From assembly GCA_018242445.1 (NCBI GenBank), contig JAFEBW010000005.1:1-55528 (forward strand): 55,528 nucleotides of DNA. Direction: 5' to 3'. The notes beneath the pieces are model-generated. The model searched no databases. It saw nothing but the letters and a program-made list of their open reading frames with translations, and was not told the origin of the DNA. Of the stretch, positions 1-8,822 are shown one piece after another (position 1 is the stretch's first letter; each line of letters begins with the position of its first letter). Source of the stretch: Pseudomonadota bacterium. GTDB lineage: Bacteria; Pseudomonadota; Gammaproteobacteria; Xanthomonadales; Xanthomonadaceae. The position numbers and the translations under genes are program-made.

Positions 1-18
1 GAGCAACTGTGTTCAAGG

Positions 19-1131
<1,113 letters not shown>

Positions 1132-1166
1132 TTATGACTTTGTCGTGTTCGGACGGACACTCGACT

Positions 1167-1240
1167 CTCCCCCCGCTTGCGGGGGAAGGTTGGGGTGGGG
1201 GCTGGCGTGCGGAAATGTTTCCCCGCTAGCGTGGGAAGGG
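1167..1240. repeat. REP palindrome pair
   Basis: A CCCCC-GCTTGC-GGGGG palindrome (1170-1185) is followed by GGTTGGGGTGGGGGC and then a second, imperfect palindrome TTCCCCGCTAGCGTGGGAA (1219-1237). The same arm-plus-tail structure is found near 30786, 39080, 45556 and 55407. Nothing protein-coding is convincing here. Confidence 0.75.
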
Positions 1241-1341
1241 GACGAAGCAGTCAGGCAAGAGGATCAAGTCCGGGGATACCGTTCTTTCACGTCAACCGGG
1301 CAGGGCTTGCGCGTGACGCCATCGCCCCCCATGTTCAGGCG

Positions 1342-2061
1342 ATGGATCTGCCCCTGCCCGACCCCGCCGCCGCCCGCGCGCAGGCCAAGCCGATGAACCG
1401 GCGCTTTGCCGATGCGGCGTGGATCAGCGCTTGTTTCGTCGCGGTGCTGGTGGCGATCGCGGCGTTTCAGGCGCTCACCGGCCTGTCGCTGGACGATCTG
1501 GCGCTGCGCCCGCACGACACGGCCGGTTTGATCGGCATCCTCACCGCGCCGCTGCTGCACGCCTCGCTCGAACACCTCAGCTCCAACGCGCTGCCGCTGC
1601 TGGTGCTGGGCACGCTGGCCGGCACCTTGTATCCGGGTGCCACGGCGCGGGCGGTGCCGTTGATCTGGGTGCTCGCCGGCATCGGCACCTGGTTCCTTGG
1701 CCAGCCCGGCAGCGCCCATATCGGCGCCAGCGGGATCGCGCACGGGCTGATGTTTCTCGTGTTCGTGCTGGGCCTGCTGCGCCGCGACCGTCAGGCCATC
1801 GCCGCCGGCATGATCGCGTTTTTCCTGTACGGCGGCATGCTGGTGACGATCTTCCCGCACGAGCTGGGGATCTCGTGGGAATACCACCTGTCCGGCGCCA
1901 TCGCCGGCATCCTCGCCGCGATCCTCTGGCGGCGCGTGGATCCGGCGCTGCCGCGCAAGCGCTACAGCTGGGAGGACGAGCCGGATGAAGTCGATCCTGA
2001 AGGCGTCCATCCGGACGAAATCCAGCACGGCGGTGGCGACTTTCCGCCACCACCGAACTGA
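1342..2061 (+). CDS. Rhomboid family intramembrane serine protease
   Basis: 239 aa membrane protein. Features of the rhomboid fold are visible in order: HASLEHLSSNALP in an early membrane segment (the conserved His and Asn), GASGIAHG with the catalytic serine, and SWEYHLSGAIAG with the catalytic histidine in the last core segment. At least six hydrophobic stretches are present. The C-terminal tail is acidic and ends in a proline run. Rhomboids cleave substrates within the inner membrane; no substrate can be inferred. I start at the ATG before DLPLPD because further upstream the frame runs into REP DNA; the ATG at 1393 is an alternative. Confidence 0.85.
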   Translation: MDLPLPDPAAARAQAKPMNRRFADAAWISACFVAVLVAIAAFQALTGLSLDDLALRPHDTAGLIGILTAPLLHASLEHLSSNALPLLVLGTLAGTLYPGATARAVPLIWVLAGIGTWFLGQPGSAHIGASGIAHGLMFLVFVLGLLRRDRQAIAAGMIAFFLYGGMLVTIFPHELGISWEYHLSGAIAGILAAILWRRVDPALPRKRYSWEDEPDEVDPEGVHPDEIQHGGGDFPPPPN

Positions 2062-2099
2062 CCCACTCGGCTCCCGATCAGGCGAAAATCAGGAGAAGA

Positions 2100-2498
2100 T
2101 CACTCGCCCGAAGCCGGCGCCTGCTCCGGGGAACCCGTCGCATCGCCCGCCCGCTGGTGCTCGGCCGCGCGCTGCGCGCGTTTCGCCTTCATTTCCCTGT
2201 GCCACGCCTTGATCTCGTCGAGGGTGACATAGCCATCGTGGTTGGCATCGATCTGGTCGAAGTGCTTGGCGACGAAGGGGATCGATGCGGCTTCGTCCTT
2301 CGTCAGGCGGCCGTCGTGGTTGAGATCGGCGGCGTTGAAGCGGTCTTTCATGCTCGGGCCGTGGTGCCCGTGTTGTTGCGAGGCGCTGGCCGCCGCCGCG
2401 GGTGCCTCGTCGGCCGGCGCAGATGCGGTTTGCGCCAGCACCGGGGCGGCCAGCAGGATGGACAGCGACAGGGCAAGGGACAGTGGCATGCGGCGCAT
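2100..2498 (-). CDS. Secreted EF-hand calcium-binding protein
   Basis: 132 aa with an N-terminal signal peptide ending near APVLAQ and two EF-hand loops, DLNHDGRLTKDE and DANHDGYVTLDE, which keep the Asp, Asn and Gly positions and the final Glu. A His-rich patch (HGHHG) precedes the first loop. The start is fixed by a GGAGG eight bases upstream of the ATG. It is convergent with the rhomboid gene. The partner and role of this putative periplasmic Ca2+ binder are unknown. Confidence 0.82.
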   Translation of the reverse strand: MRRMPLSLALSLSILLAAPVLAQTASAPADEAPAAAASASQQHGHHGPSMKDRFNAADLNHDGRLTKDEAASIPFVAKHFDQIDANHDGYVTLDEIKAWHREMKAKRAQRAAEHQRAGDATGSPEQAPASGE

Positions 2499-2619
2499 GA
2501 TGGCCTCCGTGGTGTGGACGAATGCGTGGCAACGGCCCAGCATGCCACGCGTTGACAGGGCCGTGCATGCCGCGGGCCGTTTGCTCTTTCCGCCACGCGC
2601 CCGCGGCGGCATGGAACGA

Positions 2620-3108
2620 TCAGCCCTGCAGATGCGCCAGAGGCAAGGCGCGCTCGTGCTTGACCGTGCGCAGGACGAGGCTGGAGTTCACGTCGGCCAC
2701 GTCGGAGTCGTTCAGCAGGTGGTCGAGCAGGAAGCGCGAGAAGTGCTCCAGATCCTGCACGACGACATGCAGCAGGTAGTCCATGTCGCCGGTCAGGGCA
2801 TGGCAGGCGATCACGTCGTCCCAACCGGCCACGCGACCGACGAAATCCTGTACTGCCTGCGCGGCGTGGCTGCGCAACTGCACGCGCACGAACGCCTGCA
2901 AGCCCAGCCCGACCGCGGCCGGATTCAAGCGCGCGGCATAGCCATCGATGGCGCCGGAGGCTTCCAGCCGCTGCACCCGCCGCAGGCAGGCCGAGGCCGA
3001 CAGGTTCACCCGCGCGGCCAGCTCGGCATTGCTCAGCCGACCCTCGCGCTGGAGCACGCCGAGGATGGCGAGGTCGGCGCGATCGAAGATCGAGGATTGG
3101 TGGTTCAT
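2620..3108 (-). CDS. Lrp/AsnC-family transcriptional regulator
   Basis: 162 aa. The N-terminal winged helix-turn-helix is clear (FDRADLAILGVLQREGR, then LSNAELAARVNLSASACLRR). The C-terminal RAM ligand-binding domain follows, with the GDMDYLLHVVVQD signature. It is transcribed away from the phenylalanine 4-monooxygenase gene with a 125-bp gap, so it probably controls that gene and senses an aromatic amino acid. The target is inferred from position only. Confidence 0.92.
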   Translation of the reverse strand: MNHQSSIFDRADLAILGVLQREGRLSNAELAARVNLSASACLRRVQRLEASGAIDGYAARLNPAAVGLGLQAFVRVQLRSHAAQAVQDFVGRVAGWDDVIACHALTGDMDYLLHVVVQDLEHFSRFLLDHLLNDSDVADVNSSLVLRTVKHERALPLAHLQG

Positions 3109-3233
3109 TGCGTCAATTTACAATATATCGACGATTCATTGCGCAATCCACGGCTGACGACGCAACAAAGCAAGCACCATGCGGGACGACCGGCCTACAC
3201 TGCCGGTTCGTACCTCCCGGATGGAGAACCGCC
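3109..3233. promoter_or_regulatory. Divergent promoter region, lrp/phhA
   Basis: An AT-richer patch (CAATTTACAATATATCG, 3114-3130) stands out from the GC-rich surroundings between the divergent regulator and hydroxylase genes. On the minus strand it contains TATATT, a good -10 for the regulator. It is also a plausible Lrp binding site. No clear -35 could be assigned on either strand. Confidence 0.35.
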
Positions 3234-4124
3234 ATGTCCGCCACCCCGCAGCGCGTCGAGCACCAGAAGACCGACAAGGGCTACGTGCCGGTCTACACCA
3301 CCGCCGTCGTCGAGCAACCCTGGGCCAGCTACTCGCCGACCGACCACCACACCTGGGCGGTGTTGTTCGCCCGCCAGCAGGCGCTGCTGCCGCACCACGC
3401 CTCGCAGACCTTTCTGGACAATCTGGCGCGCATGGACGTGCGCTCGGATGCGATTCCGCGTTTCGACGAGGTCAACGCGATCCTGCGCCGCGCCACCGGC
3501 TGGGAGATCGTCGGCGTGGAAGGCCTGCTGCCGGAGCTGACCTTCTTCGAGCACCTCGCCAACCGGCGCTTCCCGGTGACGTGGTGGATCCGCCGCCCCG
3601 AGCAGATCGATTACCTGTCCGAACCCGACCTGTTCCACGACCTGTTCGGCCACGTCCCGCTGCTGCTGGAACCGGCCTTCGCCGATTACATGCAGGCCTA
3701 CGGGCAAGGCGGCCTGCGCGCGCATGCCTTCGGCCCCGAAACCCTGGCCCAGCTCACCCGGTTGTACTGGTACACGGTCGAGTTCGGCCTGATCCGCGAA
3801 GCGGCCGGCCTGCGCATCTACGGCGCCGGGATCGTCTCCTCCAAGGGCGAATCGATCCATTGCCTGGATTCGGCCGCGCCCAACCGCATCGGTTTCGACC
3901 TGCGCCGGGTCATGCGTACCCGCTACCGCATCGATACCTATCAGAAGACCTACTTCGTGATCGACGGCTACCAACAGCTCATGGACGCGACCGCCGTCGA
4001 TTTTGCGCCGATCTACAGCGAACTGGCAGGAAATGAATCGATCCCTGCCGGGCAGGTGCAAGCTTCCGATACGGTTCTGAACCATGGCACCGGCGAGGGT
4101 TGGGCTGCCGACGGGGATGTCTGA
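3234..4124 (+). CDS. phhA: Phenylalanine 4-monooxygenase
   Basis: 296 aa, the length of monomeric bacterial enzymes. It converts phenylalanine to tyrosine with tetrahydrobiopterin, O2 and a non-haem iron. The iron ligands are visible as His135 and His140 in FHDLFGH and Glu183 in YWYTVEFGL. The start ATG is preceded by GGAGAA at good spacing; the frame extends 42 codons upstream without another likely start. The last ~30 residues are a poorly conserved tail. The Lrp-type gene transcribed divergently is its likely regulator. Confidence 0.96.
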   Translation: MSATPQRVEHQKTDKGYVPVYTTAVVEQPWASYSPTDHHTWAVLFARQQALLPHHASQTFLDNLARMDVRSDAIPRFDEVNAILRRATGWEIVGVEGLLPELTFFEHLANRRFPVTWWIRRPEQIDYLSEPDLFHDLFGHVPLLLEPAFADYMQAYGQGGLRAHAFGPETLAQLTRLYWYTVEFGLIREAAGLRIYGAGIVSSKGESIHCLDSAAPNRIGFDLRRVMRTRYRIDTYQKTYFVIDGYQQLMDATAVDFAPIYSELAGNESIPAGQVQASDTVLNHGTGEGWAADGDV

Positions 4125-4159
4125 ACGAAAGTTTAATGATTCAGCCGGCGTTTGCTTAA

Positions 4160-4195
4160 CATAAACTTGACATTCAGGCGCGCGCCCTAAGATTA
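4160..4195 (+). promoter_or_regulatory. Possible promoter of the beta-barrel gene
   Basis: A perfect TTGACA (4167-4172) is followed 15 bp later by TAAGAT (4188-4193), about 40 bp upstream of the ATG at 4236. The spacer is short, so the -10 assignment is tentative. Confidence 0.45.
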
Positions 4196-4235
4196 CGCCT
4201 GCCTGATTTCGGGCTGACGACGGAAACGCTTCATC

Positions 4236-4751
4236 ATGAACAAGACCATTCTCTTCGCTTCCCTGCTCGCGCTGGCTGGCGCGTCCTCGGTAGCCGCCGC
4301 CGCCGACAACAGCTGGTACGTGCGTGGCGACATTGGCAGCGGCCGCATCAGCGTCAACGGCTTCGGCCACAGCAACAACTCGACCGGCGGCGCGCTGGAT
4401 CTGGGCTACTACTTCACCCCGAACTTCGGTGTGGAAGGCGGCTACGTGAACTTCGGCAGCCACAACGGCGTGAAGGTCGATGGCTTCGGTGCCGGCGTGG
4501 TCGGCAAGGTCAACTTCAACCAGGACAAGACCGGCTTCTTCATCGACGGACGTCTGGGCCTGAACCACCTGACCGCCGACGGTTACGGCACCAGCACCTC
4601 GACCACCAAGCCCTACTTCGGCGCCGGTTTCGGATACGACTTCAACCCGAACTTCGGTTTGAGCGCGAACTACCTGTACAACAATGCCGGCAAGTCGGGC
4701 GTCAGCGCCCACGCGCAGTTGATCAGCCTCGGCGGCGAAGTGCGCTTCTGA
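4236..4751 (+). CDS. Small outer-membrane beta-barrel protein
   Basis: 171 aa. A clear signal peptide ends near AAAADN. The mature part is built of alternating-residue strands rich in Gly, Tyr and Phe (LGYYFTPNFGVEGGYVNFG, FGYDFNPNFGLSANYLYN), and the protein ends in VRF with the C-terminal Phe typical of barrels assembled by Bam. The size fits an eight-stranded OmpA/OmpX-like barrel. No functional clue beyond membrane location. It is a single-gene unit with its own terminator. Confidence 0.85.
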   Translation: MNKTILFASLLALAGASSVAAAADNSWYVRGDIGSGRISVNGFGHSNNSTGGALDLGYYFTPNFGVEGGYVNFGSHNGVKVDGFGAGVVGKVNFNQDKTGFFIDGRLGLNHLTADGYGTSTSTTKPYFGAGFGYDFNPNFGLSANYLYNNAGKSGVSAHAQLISLGGEVRF

Positions 4752-4787
4752 TCCACCGGCTTCGCGCAAGCGATCCAATGCAGCACA

Positions 4788-4822
4788 TCGAACGGCCATC
4801 TTCGGATGGCCGTTCTCTTTTC
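4788..4822 (+). terminator. Rho-independent terminator
   Basis: An 11-bp perfect stem (GAACGGCCATC / GATGGCCGTTC) closes a TTCG tetraloop and is followed by TCTTTTC, 38 bp after the stop of the beta-barrel gene. Confidence 0.9.
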
Positions 4823-4832
4823 GGGGGTCGAA

Positions 4833-4912
4833 GGCAATGCTGATTCATTCAGCGTCGCCCGTCGGCCATGGATGGCGCTGATGATTCCTGGATGGAATCA
4901 TTCGGCGCGTCC
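4833..4912 (+). repeat. Dispersed imperfect-palindrome repeat, copy A
   Basis: The copy reads GGCAATGCTGATTCATTCAG, then a GTCGGCCATGGATGGC block, then GATGATTCCTGGATGGAATCATTC and CGCGTCC. The first block and the last block are each hairpins. Related copies lie at 8698 (same strand), 33364 and 6979 (opposite strand). Compared with 8698 and 33364 this copy lacks an internal segment of 30 to 70 bp. It ends just before the stop of the convergent gene. Confidence 0.8.
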
Positions 4913-4923
4913 TAAAATCACTT

Positions 4924-5481
4924 TCAGCGCAAGGGCAAGGTCCGCAGCAGCGCCTTGGCCTCGTCTTCCTGATGGCGGATGGCCGGCAAGCTCGATTTGA
5001 CCATCTCCCGGATCGCCGCGCCGTGCTGGGGGCCATCCGCGCCGTCGAATTTCGATGCCAGCCCGCGGTCGTAGGCGATCAGCATGCCCAGAAACGTGCG
5101 GTCGAAGTCCACGCCGGTTTTACCCAGCAGGTTGGGGCCGGGCTGCGGGGTGGGCGTGGGCGCGACCACGATGCCGTCGTTGGCCTTCTGGAATAGCTTG
5201 CCCAGATCCTTGTACTCGTTGACGCGGGCAGCCGCGAGCTGGCGCACCTTTTCGTCGTGCGCCTGTTTCGCGGCGTAGGCCGACACATCGACCTCCAACT
5301 GGTTGGTCGCCAGCGTGTCGGACAGGAAGGCGCGGTCGGAGGCGCTCAGCTTGACAGGCGTGGCGACCGCAGCCGGCGCGGGGGCGGGAGCGGCGGCCTT
5401 GGCCGCCGGCGGCTGGGCGAAGACGGGGGAGGCGAGCAGGACGGCGGCGAGCGCACTCGAAAGGCAAGGCGACGGTTTCAC
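4924..5481 (-). CDS. DUF4142 domain-containing secreted protein
   Basis: 185 aa. A signal peptide (to about VFAQPPA) and an Ala/Pro linker precede a helical DUF4142 domain ([19 protein letters not shown], then [18 protein letters not shown], then DEAKALL). DUF4142 proteins are ferritin-like four-helix bundles in the periplasm with no firm function. The start is a GTG with a CCGGAG eight bases upstream. It is transcribed divergently from fbp. Confidence 0.8.
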   Translation of the reverse strand: MKPSPCLSSALAAVLLASPVFAQPPAAKAAAPAPAPAAVATPVKLSASDRAFLSDTLATNQLEVDVSAYAAKQAHDEKVRQLAAARVNEYKDLGKLFQKANDGIVVAPTPTPQPGPNLLGKTGVDFDRTFLGMLIAYDRGLASKFDGADGPQHGAAIREMVKSSLPAIRHQEDEAKALLRTLPLR

Positions 5482-5573
5482 GCAGGTACTCCGGAAAGAT
5501 GGGGCGGTTCGACCGCCAGCGTGGGCGATCGCCTGGCAACGTACAATGCCCGCTTCCGTCCGTCGAGCACCCC

Positions 5574-6602
5574 ATGAGCCCCATTTCCCTGACCCGTTAC
5601 CTGATCGAAGAACAACAGGCCGGGCGCATCTGCGCCGACTTGCGGCTGCTGATCGAGGTGGTCGCGCGCGCCTGCAAGACCATCTCCATCGCGGTGGGCA
5701 AGGGCGATCTTGGCGGCGTGCTGGGCGATGCCGGCACGCCGGGCGCGGCCAGCATCAACATCCAGGGCGAGGCGCAGAAGAAGCTCGACGTGCTCTCCAA
5801 CGAGATCCTGCTGGAAACCAACGCCTGGGGCGGGCACCTGGCCGCCTGCGCGTCGGAGGAGATGGATCACAGCCAGCCGATCCCGGATCGCTATCCGAAG
5901 GGCAACTACCTGCTGGTGTTCGACCCGCTCGACGGCAGCTCCAACATCGACGTGAATGTCACCGTCGGCACCATCTTCTCGGTGCTGCGCTGCCCGGAGG
6001 GAGTGAGCGCGCCGGGCGACGAGCATTTCCTGCAACCGGGCACCGCGCAGGTCGCCGCCGGTTATGCCGCGTACGGATCGAGCACGATGCTGGTGCTCAC
6101 CGTCGGCCACGGCACCCATGCCTTCACGCTGGATCGCGAGGTCGGCAGCTTCATCCTCACCCGCCGCGACATCCGCATCCCGGAGGAGACGAAGGAATTC
6201 GCCGCCAACGCTTCCAACCAGCGCCACTGGGAAGCGCCGATGCAGCGCTACGTGGCGGAGATGCTGGCCGGCAAGCAAGGCCCGCGCGGCAAGGATTTCA
6301 ACATGCGCTGGGTGGCCAGCATGGTCGCCGACGTGCACCGCATCATGACCCGCGGCGGCATCTTCACCTACCCACTCGACGCCAAGAACACCGCCCAGGG
6401 CGGCAAGCTGCGCCTGCTCTACGAGGCCAATCCGATGGCTCTACTCGTGGAACAGGCCGGCGGCGCGGCCAGCACCGGGCGCATGCGCATGCTCGACGTG
6501 CAGCCGGAAAAACTGCACCAGCGCGTCCCGGTGTTCCTCGGCTCGAAACACGAAGTCGAGTATGCGGTGGCCCTGCATCGGGCGCATGATGCGGGCGGCT
6601 GA
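5574..6602 (+). CDS. fbp: Fructose-1,6-bisphosphatase class I
   Basis: 342 aa, full length. It removes the 1-phosphate of fructose 1,6-bisphosphate in gluconeogenesis. The metal and substrate motif [17 protein letters not shown] is intact, as is GGIFTYPLD followed by [12 protein letters not shown] near the C-terminus. The ATG at 5574 gives the usual N-terminus ([14 protein letters not shown]); the frame continues upstream into intergenic DNA. Confidence 0.96.
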   Translation: MSPISLTRYLIEEQQAGRICADLRLLIEVVARACKTISIAVGKGDLGGVLGDAGTPGAASINIQGEAQKKLDVLSNEILLETNAWGGHLAACASEEMDHSQPIPDRYPKGNYLLVFDPLDGSSNIDVNVTVGTIFSVLRCPEGVSAPGDEHFLQPGTAQVAAGYAAYGSSTMLVLTVGHGTHAFTLDREVGSFILTRRDIRIPEETKEFAANASNQRHWEAPMQRYVAEMLAGKQGPRGKDFNMRWVASMVADVHRIMTRGGIFTYPLDAKNTAQGGKLRLLYEANPMALLVEQAGGAASTGRMRMLDVQPEKLHQRVPVFLGSKHEVEYAVALHRAHDAGG

Positions 6603-6626
6603 ACGTCTCGTCCGAGGAGCAAACCG

Positions 6627-6794
6627 ATGGCCTGGATCCTCTACCTGTTGGCTGCCGCTGCCTTGCTGGCGGCACTGTTCACGCCCGCGGTAGCCCTGGG
6701 CGTGGCGGGCTTGCTCGCGAGCCTGCTGCTGACCGTGGCCGCGACGATGACCTTGCTGGTCGCGCATGCCGAAAGCGGCACGCGCGCGCATTGA
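6627..6794 (+). CDS. Small two-helix membrane protein
   Basis: 55 aa starting MAWILYLLAAAALLAALF, with two hydrophobic stretches separated by a short turn and a polar C-terminus (AESGTRAH). A GAGGAG Shine-Dalgarno lies eight bases upstream of the ATG, 24 bp after the fbp stop, so it is probably co-transcribed with fbp. No family is recognised. The good ribosome site and codon use support it as real. Confidence 0.6.
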   Translation: MAWILYLLAAAALLAALFTPAVALGVAGLLASLLLTVAATMTLLVAHAESGTRAH

Positions 6795-7085
6795 GGCGCC
6801 CGTCTTCGGGCAGCGGCATGCAAATCCACTGGCGGAGTGCTGCGAAAGTGCTTTCCTGCACAGGACTCGCCGCCCGTGGCTGCTCGCCCTTCGGGCCGGC
6901 TTCGCCGTTCGCGCCTGCGGCGCAGTCTCGGCTCGCCGCAGTCCGGTACATGTCCGGACTTCGGCGCTCCACAGGTCAATCACTTGCGTGATCGATCCGT
7001 GAGCGATCCATCCTTGGATCGCACCGCAGGCTGTATTTCAACAGCCTGCTAGACTTCCCTTCGATTCGTGCGGGAGATCGCGCCC
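6795..7085. repeat. Palindrome-rich gap with a degenerate dispersed repeat
   Basis: No gene is visible. AGTCCGG-TACATGT-CCGGACT (6940-6960) is an inverted repeat. 6979-7022 (CACTTGCGTGATCGATCCGTG, then GATCCATCCTTGGATC) is a diverged partial copy of the repeat found at 33364. GCAGGCTG-TATTTCAA-CAGCCTGC (7026-7049) is an 8-bp hairpin that could end transcription from fbp. Confidence 0.6.
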
Positions 7086-7472
7086 ATGCCCTGGTTGATG
7101 TTCGGATTGGCCCTGCTGAGCTTCGTCGTGCTGTGCTACGCGCATTCCCTGTTGCTGGGCTTCGTGTGCGTCATCGCCATGCTGGGGTTCTTTTTCACCG
7201 GCATCGTGCAGTTGATGGCCGCGCGCATGGGCAGCAACAGCCGCGATTCGGGCCACATCATCACCCCCGAGGAACTGCGCATGTATCGCGAGCAGGCGCA
7301 GGCACGCCAGCAGGCGGCCGCCAACCCCGCGCCGCCACCCGCTCCACCTGCCGCAGCACCCGCAGCCCCCCGCGACGAGATCATCGACGGCGAATTTCAG
7401 GAAGTCGGCAAGGTCGCGCAGATCACCGGCCCGACCGATGCCGCGCCCCCACCGCCTTCGACGGCCGCCTGA
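7086..7472 (+). CDS. Hypothetical membrane protein with proline-rich tail
   Basis: 128 aa. Two hydrophobic segments lie within residues 1-45 (MPWLMFGLALLSFVVLCYAH, GFVCVIAMLGFFFTGIVQL). A polar helical stretch (ITPEELRMYREQAQARQ) and an Ala/Pro-rich linker follow, and then DEIIDGEFQEV near the end. The C-terminal acidic motif resembles the tails of small inner-membrane adaptor proteins, but no family is assigned. 33 bp upstream of the phosphopantetheinyl transferase gene, possibly one operon. Confidence 0.7.
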   Translation: MPWLMFGLALLSFVVLCYAHSLLLGFVCVIAMLGFFFTGIVQLMAARMGSNSRDSGHIITPEELRMYREQAQARQQAAANPAPPPAPPAAAPAAPRDEIIDGEFQEVGKVAQITGPTDAAPPPPSTAA

Positions 7473-7505
7473 AACCGCGCGACCTGACCGCGCGCCGTAG
7501 CCGAC

Positions 7506-8174
7506 GTGCACTGGCAACCCATCGGGATCGAACGGCTGCCCGCCGCGCCGCGCCGTTGCGACGGGCTGGACGTGTGGTGGTGGCCGGAGCGCCTGCACCC
7601 TCCGATCACCGCACGCCGCCAGCGCACCGACGCCATCCTGCGCAGCGTGCTCGCGTCGTATATGGGGCTGCCGCCGGCGGATTTGCGCTTCGGCCGCGAA
7701 GCCCACGGCCGCCCGTTTCTGCAGCACGCCGGTGCCCCGGACTGCAACCTCAGCGACACCGCCGGCGGCGCGGTGGTGGCGGTGGCCGCGCGGGGGCGCG
7801 TGGGCGTGGACATCGAATGCCTCGATCGCACGCCGCCGGTCGCGCGCCTTTCCGCACGCTGGTTCGCGCACGCGGAAGCGCAAGCGCTGCAAGGGCTGGA
7901 CGCCGAATCCGCGCGGCGCGCCTTCCTGCGCTTGTGGACGGCCAAGGAAGCGGCCTGCAAGGCGACCGGCAGCGGCATCTTCGGATTCCTGCCGGCATGG
8001 CGCTTCGAGGTCGATGCCAGCGATGCCGATCCCCGGCTCGTCCGTCTGCCTGCGGATGCCGGTACGTCCACGCGCTGGCGTTTCCATCGCATCGACCCAT
8101 CCGGAGCGCATACCGTCGTGGTGGCCGTGCGCGATCAACCCGATCCACCGCGGTGCTTCGTCGTCACCGACTGA
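7506..8174 (+). CDS. 4'-phosphopantetheinyl transferase (Sfp type)
   Basis: 222 aa. It transfers phosphopantetheine from CoA to a carrier-protein serine. The two family signatures are present: GVDIE (magnesium ligands Asp and Glu) and RLWTAKEAACKATG with the WxxKEA motif. The size is that of Sfp/EntD-like enzymes rather than the shorter AcpS. The start is a GTG; no ATG gives the full N-terminal domain. No polyketide or peptide synthase lies in the window, so its carrier protein is elsewhere. Confidence 0.88.
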   Translation: MHWQPIGIERLPAAPRRCDGLDVWWWPERLHPPITARRQRTDAILRSVLASYMGLPPADLRFGREAHGRPFLQHAGAPDCNLSDTAGGAVVAVAARGRVGVDIECLDRTPPVARLSARWFAHAEAQALQGLDAESARRAFLRLWTAKEAACKATGSGIFGFLPAWRFEVDASDADPRLVRLPADAGTSTRWRFHRIDPSGAHTVVVAVRDQPDPPRCFVVTD

Positions 8175-8259
8175 TGCCAGCATCCACGCATTGCCAAGCG
8201 TCAGCCGTGCATGCAAGCTGGCATCTGCACGCATCATCCAAGCTTGATTGGAGTGGGAC

Positions 8260-8664
8260 ATGGCCAAACGACCCGACATCGTCCTTTCCACCCTCGACGC
8301 CGAGCGCCTGGAGCGGCTGCTGGCCGAAACGCGCTTCGTCGGTCGCGCCGAACTGGAAAACGAGTTGGTGCGCGCGCGGGTGGTGGAACCCCACGCCGTG
8401 CCGCCGGATGTGGTGACGATGAACTCCACGGTGCGTTTCACCGTCGTCACCACCGGCGAATCCTTCGAGCTCACCTTGGTCTATCCGAAGGACGTGGACG
8501 CCAGCGGCACGCGGATTTCCATCCTCGCTCCGGTCGGCAGCGCCTTGCTCGGACTGGCGCAGGGCGACGAGATCGAATGGCCCAAACCCGGCGGCGGCAT
8601 GCTGAAAGTGAAGGTGGCCGCGGTCACCTACCAACCGGAGCGCGCCGGCGAATTCCACCGCTGA
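8260..8664 (+). CDS. rnk: Rnk-type nucleoside diphosphate kinase regulator
   Basis: 134 aa, matching the family length. The N-terminal helical part (DAERLERLLAE, then AELENELVRARVV) precedes a GreA/GreB-like C-terminal beta domain (NSTVRFTVVTTGESFELTLVYP, GSALLGLAQGDEIEWP). Rnk binds RNA polymerase near the secondary channel. The start is chosen at MAKRPD, an ATG four codons inside the open frame. Confidence 0.88.
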   Translation: MAKRPDIVLSTLDAERLERLLAETRFVGRAELENELVRARVVEPHAVPPDVVTMNSTVRFTVVTTGESFELTLVYPKDVDASGTRISILAPVGSALLGLAQGDEIEWPKPGGGMLKVKVAAVTYQPERAGEFHR

Positions 8665-8697
8665 GATGCGGGCCCGAGAGCGCCGCGACGCGCTCTG

Positions 8698-8822
8698 GGC
8701 AACGCTGATTCATCCAGCGTTGCCAGTCGGCCATGGATGGCCGACCACGAACCCGTCACGCAAGTGATGATTTCCAGAGCCTGCCCCCGCGAAGGCGGGG
8801 GTTGGAATGATTCAGCGCGTCC
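8698..8822 (+). repeat. Dispersed imperfect-palindrome repeat, copy B, with nested REP
   Basis: Begins GGGCAACGCTGATTCATCCA and continues through GTCGGCCATGGATGGCCGAC to GATTCAGCGCGTCC. In the terminal hairpin, where copy A has GATTCCTGGATGG, this copy carries a CTGCCCCCGCGAAGGCGGGGG palindrome (8781-8801), as though a REP had entered the loop. The repeat ends one base before the stop codon of the convergent GGDEF gene. Confidence 0.8.
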
